Source: an uncultured Asticcacaulis sp. (GTDB lineage Bacteria > Pseudomonadota > Alphaproteobacteria > Caulobacterales > Caulobacteraceae). From it: DNA of 15,145 nt. Every line of letters begins with the position of its first letter. Positions within the stretch are counted from its first letter, which is position 1. Below the pieces are notes generated by a model. It did not search any database, was not told the origin of the DNA, and saw nothing but the letters and a program-made list of their open reading frames with translations. The position numbers were made by a program, and so were the translations under genes. The DNA is taken from contig CAMLIY010000052.1 of the NCBI GenBank assembly GCA_946480125.1, forward strand, positions 1 through 15,145, read 5' to 3'. Below, in pieces: positions 12,917 to 15,145 of this stretch.

Positions 12917-13321
12917 AACTGGACGTTTAGAACGCATGGCTATCTCGACCTTATTTTCCGGGTCATTGAGAAGTTTTCGGTAAGCGACTGAATCTACCGG
13001 ATATATGGCGATTTTCCCGGCGCTGTTATAGTGCGCGCCGAAGCCGTGCGTCTTGGTTAGCGGCGAGGCGCGCATGCATGGATGCCCCTTGGAGAAGAAG
13101 GCGTCTCGGTGACTTTCGCGATCGGCTTCGTCGATATCATTGCGCCGGCACCAGATTTCAAAATTGAAATTATCGATATCGTATTCGTAGGGATGCTCGC
13201 TCAAAAGCTCATAATGCATCCTTGCCACACTAGGTTTGCCATCCTTGACAGCCGGCACTATTCCCATGGTGACCGGGCTGTCATCAGCCTGGGCGATAAA
13301 GGTATTGGTGATGGTCTTCAT
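12854..13321 (-). CDS. DUF6157 family protein
   Basis: 155 residues from ATG 13321, chosen because GAGG (13333-13330) lies 8 bases upstream and because MKTITNTFIAQADDSPV fits the family N-terminus; a longer reading from 13363 adds 14 residues with no family match. Family features: DDSPV near 13-17, PAVKDGKPSVARMHYELL (23-40), FFSKGHPCMRASPLTKTHGFG (75-95), and MRSKRP (129-134), where members of this family normally end or nearly so. Function is unknown; it is a small soluble protein without signal peptide or membrane segment. The last 21 residues (basic, His/Arg-rich) are encoded antisense to the end of ispE and look like a read-through extension. It lies 60 bases downstream of the AmpG-like gene on the same strand, probably co-transcribed. 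Confidence 0.82.
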   Translation of the reverse strand: MKTITNTFIAQADDSPVTMGIVPAVKDGKPSVARMHYELLSEHPYEYDIDNFNFEIWCRRNDIDEADRESHRDAFFSKGHPCMRASPLTKTHGFGAHYNSAGKIAIYPVDSVAYRKLLNDPENKVEIAMRSKRPVSAHATGTHPRIRHHRLHSPA

Positions 13322-13329
13322 GTGGCATT

Positions 13330-13333
13330 CCTC
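13330..13333 (-). promoter_or_regulatory. Ribosome binding site for the DUF6157 gene
   Basis: On the - strand AAAGAGGA precedes ATG 13321, with GAGG 8 bases away. It settles the start in favour of 13321 over an upstream in-frame codon at 13363. Confidence 0.6.
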
Positions 13334-13381
13334 TTTGTGAAGGAATTTAAGTCCCGGCCTCATAAAAAGACCATATGAATA

Positions 13382-14695
13382 TCAAGGACCAAATACGCTT
13401 TTTTGCCGCAGGCGCCAGCACAATATCAGGCACGGCAGCCCAATAGCAGCCGTAGCCATAAAGAAGACTGAATAGGCATTGAAAAGGCCCAGTTGCGGCG
13501 TCATCAGGTCAACCGTCCAGCCGGTGAACCCCTTGAGAATTTTGCCGGTCAGCGCCGCCACTGAATACATCAGGGCATAGTGGGTGAGGGTATGTTCGCG
13601 GCCCTGTTCGCTGTTCAGCACCTGCTGGGTCATGAAAGCGACAAAGGCGGTTTCGGCAATGCCGTTGGCGAAGTTGTCGCCGACGAGCGTAATGGCGAAA
13701 ACCAGCGGATCGCCGTGTGAGACCGACATCCACGAAAAGCAGATATTGGATATGGGGCCGAGTAAAGCACCAAGCAAAAAGGTGCGCTGAACACCGAGGA
13801 ACAGCAAGCATGAGCCGCCGGCGGCGATGCCTACAAGTGAGGCGCCAAGGCCGATAGTGGCGCGCATGGCGGCGATGGTGTCGGAATCGAGCCCGGTATC
13901 GACATACATGGCGCCGGCGATATTGGTCAGGTAGTCCGGCAGGCGATAGAGGGCCAGGGTCAGCAGGATCAGGCCGGCCGTGCCCTTATGCGCCTGGAAG
14001 AAGCTGATGAAAGGCTCTATGATGAGTTCGTAAAGTGACTTGGCTTTGCTATGCGCTTGGGTTTCGATTGTACTGCGCGGCGAGAACAGGGTGACCGCCA
14101 CGCCGATCAGCATGGCCAGGGCCAGTATCTGGTAGGACAGTGGCCAGCCGACTCGCTTGGACAGGACGAGGATCAGGGCGTCGGTTGTCAGGATGGCGAT
14201 GCGAAAACCATAGGCATAAAAGCTGGGATTGAGCGCCTGATCGGCCGCGTTTTCGGTCTGCTCCACGCGCCAGGCATCAATGGCGATTTCCTGCGAGGCG
14301 GCGGCAAAGGCGACGAACAGAGCGGCGCAGATGAAGGCGGTCAGGTGATGCGGGCCGTAAACCGCCATCAGAGACAACCCTGCGCCGATGCCGATCTGCG
14401 ACAGTAGCATATAGCTGCGTCTCTGGCCGAGCCAGTGATATAGCAGGGGCAGGCGCACCTTGTCCATCCACGGCGCCCATAGAACCTTAGCGCCATATAT
14501 AATGCTGACAGAGGTGATAAAACCTATCAGGGTCAGTGAGATACCGGAGCTTCTTAACCAGAAACTTAAGGTTCCCCCGACGAGCAGGAAGGGCAGGCCT
14601 GCGGAAAAGCCCATGCCGAGCAGCAGCCAGGAGGTTGGCTGTTTCAGTGCCGTGACGACGGCGTTCAGACGGTTTTTGGTTTCGCTGGCGATCAT
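13382..14695 (-). CDS. AmpG-like MFS permease (muropeptide transporter family)
   Basis: 437 residues, about 12 membrane segments, inner membrane. AmpG imports anhydro-muropeptides released by lytic transglycosylases for cell-wall recycling. Family marks: GMGFSAGLPFLLVGGTLSFWL (27-47), KVLWAPWMDKVRLP (70-83), GQRRSYMLLSQ (90-100) and AASQEIAIDAWRVE (132-145), closely matching the AmpG/PAT branch of the MFS. The central loop (around 205-225) is polar, as expected between the two six-helix halves; the C-half includes LVGDNFANGIAETAFVAFMT, another family block. No fused periplasmic domain. AmpG branches also include transporters of other substrates, so the muropeptide call is inference. The ATG at 14695 has no clear ribosome site. 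Divergent from glyQ, and 60 bases upstream of the DUF6157 gene. Confidence 0.85.
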   Translation of the reverse strand: MIASETKNRLNAVVTALKQPTSWLLLGMGFSAGLPFLLVGGTLSFWLRSSGISLTLIGFITSVSIIYGAKVLWAPWMDKVRLPLLYHWLGQRRSYMLLSQIGIGAGLSLMAVYGPHHLTAFICAALFVAFAAASQEIAIDAWRVEQTENAADQALNPSFYAYGFRIAILTTDALILVLSKRVGWPLSYQILALAMLIGVAVTLFSPRSTIETQAHSKAKSLYELIIEPFISFFQAHKGTAGLILLTLALYRLPDYLTNIAGAMYVDTGLDSDTIAAMRATIGLGASLVGIAAGGSCLLFLGVQRTFLLGALLGPISNICFSWMSVSHGDPLVFAITLVGDNFANGIAETAFVAFMTQQVLNSEQGREHTLTHYALMYSVAALTGKILKGFTGWTVDLMTPQLGLFNAYSVFFMATAAIGLPCLILCWRLRQKSVFGP

Positions 14696-14762
14696 ATGGA
14701 AGATGAAGCCAGATTCTCGGTCACAGGCACAGGTTTTCTTTTAAATTACCGGGTCTTTTGGC

Positions 14763-14791
14763 TTGCCGGGGCGCGGCCGTCCCTCTATGTT
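14763..14791 (+). promoter_or_regulatory. Candidate glyQ promoter
   Basis: TTGCCG (14763-14768) and TATGTT (14786-14791) are spaced by 17 bases, a good sigma-70-type geometry, giving a start near 14798. If it is real, the in-frame ATG at 14787 lies inside the -10 element and cannot be the glyQ start. Confidence 0.4.
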
Positions 14792-14822
14792 CGCGCCAAA
14801 TTTCAGCTACTTGCAGATTGAT

Positions 14823-15145
14823 ATGTCTGAGCCCCAAAAAGAGCCTCTTTCTTTCCAGGATTTGATCCTGACCCTTCACAGCTACTGGTCCGCACAGGGC
14901 TGCGCGATTCTTCAGCCCTATGATGTCGAGGTCGGCGCCGGCACGCTGCATCCGGCGACGGTTCTGCGCGCGCTCGGCAAGAAGCCGTGGAAGGCCGCCT
15001 ATGTCCAGCCGTCACGCCGTCCGGTCGATGGCCGCTATGGCGAAAATCCGAACCGCCTCCAGCACTATTACCAGTATCAGGTCATCCTCAAGCCGAATCC
15101 GGAAAACCTTCAGGCGCTCTATCTCGGTTCGCTGAAGGCCATCGG
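14823..15145 (+). CDS. glyQ: Glycyl-tRNA synthetase alpha subunit, 5' part
   Basis: The gene is cut by the window end; the first 107 residues are visible. It begins [20 protein letters not shown]. The GlyQ family pattern is very clear: [43 protein letters not shown], then [21 protein letters not shown] and [15 protein letters not shown], which are class II synthetase active-site segments of the bacterial alpha2beta2 enzyme. It charges tRNA-Gly together with GlyS, expected just downstream. An in-frame ATG at 14787 would add 12 residues but is probably within the promoter, and homologues start close to LSFQDLI. The ribosome site before ATG 14823 is weak. Divergent from the AmpG-like gene. Confidence 0.96.
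   Translation, partial: MSEPQKEPLSFQDLILTLHSYWSAQGCAILQPYDVEVGAGTLHPATVLRALGKKPWKAAYVQPSRRPVDGRYGENPNRLQHYYQYQVILKPNPENLQALYLGSLKAI

Noticed and set aside
14787..14822. Twelve-residue N-terminal extension of GlyQ from ATG 14787
   Set aside because: The ATG coincides with a candidate -10 box and homologues begin near the LSFQDLI motif, so 14823 is preferred.

Overview
The window looks like chromosomal DNA of an alphaproteobacterium, most likely of the Caulobacteraceae (Asticcacaulis/Caulobacter-like). This rests on the alphaproteobacterial flavour of the encoded proteins (separate glyQ, ETF-ubiquinone oxidoreductase ending in NYPNM, a family-4-like uracil-DNA glycosylase, AmpG-like permease), moderately high GC, and frequent TTG/GTG starts. 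The genus assignment is inference. No tRNA, rRNA, CRISPR array, insertion sequence, integrase or attachment site is visible. Genes are tightly packed, and no gap without a gene exceeds about 220 bases.

Layout. 1-1852: a divergent pair of polyprenol-linked sugar genes, a partial GT87-like membrane glycosyltransferase (-) and a DPM1-like GT2 fused to a GtrA membrane domain (+). 1939-1975: a strong bidirectional terminator. 1978-3033: two small exported, tyrosine/arginine-rich proteins (-), one with a glycine-zipper segment, separated by a repeat-dense regulatory stretch. 3185-5100: a TrmA/RlmD-type 5-methyluridine RNA methyltransferase, translationally coupled to a small GT2 glycosyltransferase. 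5097-7328: a soluble lytic transglycosylase (-) with a long lysine-rich linker, whose stop codon overlaps that of the convergent GT2 gene. 7520-8347: a uracil-DNA-glycosylase-fold protein (-) that has lost the iron-sulfur cysteines and the catalytic-motif histidine. 8484-12916: ETF-QO, a 600-residue exported TPR protein, and ispE (+), the last two overlapping by GTGA. 12854-14695: a DUF6157 protein and an AmpG-like MFS permease (-). 14823-end: glyQ, the glycyl-tRNA synthetase alpha subunit (+, cut by the window end).

How the genes relate. The common thread is the cell envelope: lipid-linked sugar synthesis and transfer, exported Tyr-rich proteins, peptidoglycan cleavage (lytic transglycosylase), import of a muropeptide-type substrate (AmpG family), and isoprenoid precursor synthesis (IspE) that feeds polyprenol carriers. 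The rest is housekeeping: RNA methylation, ETF electron transfer to ubiquinone, and glycyl-tRNA charging. I see no mobile island or clearly new multi-gene system. The most unusual items are the degenerate UDG-like protein, the fused GtrB-GtrA plus GT87 unit, the Tyr-rich secreted pair with its repeat-dense upstream region, and the DUF6157 gene that reads through into the 3' end of ispE.
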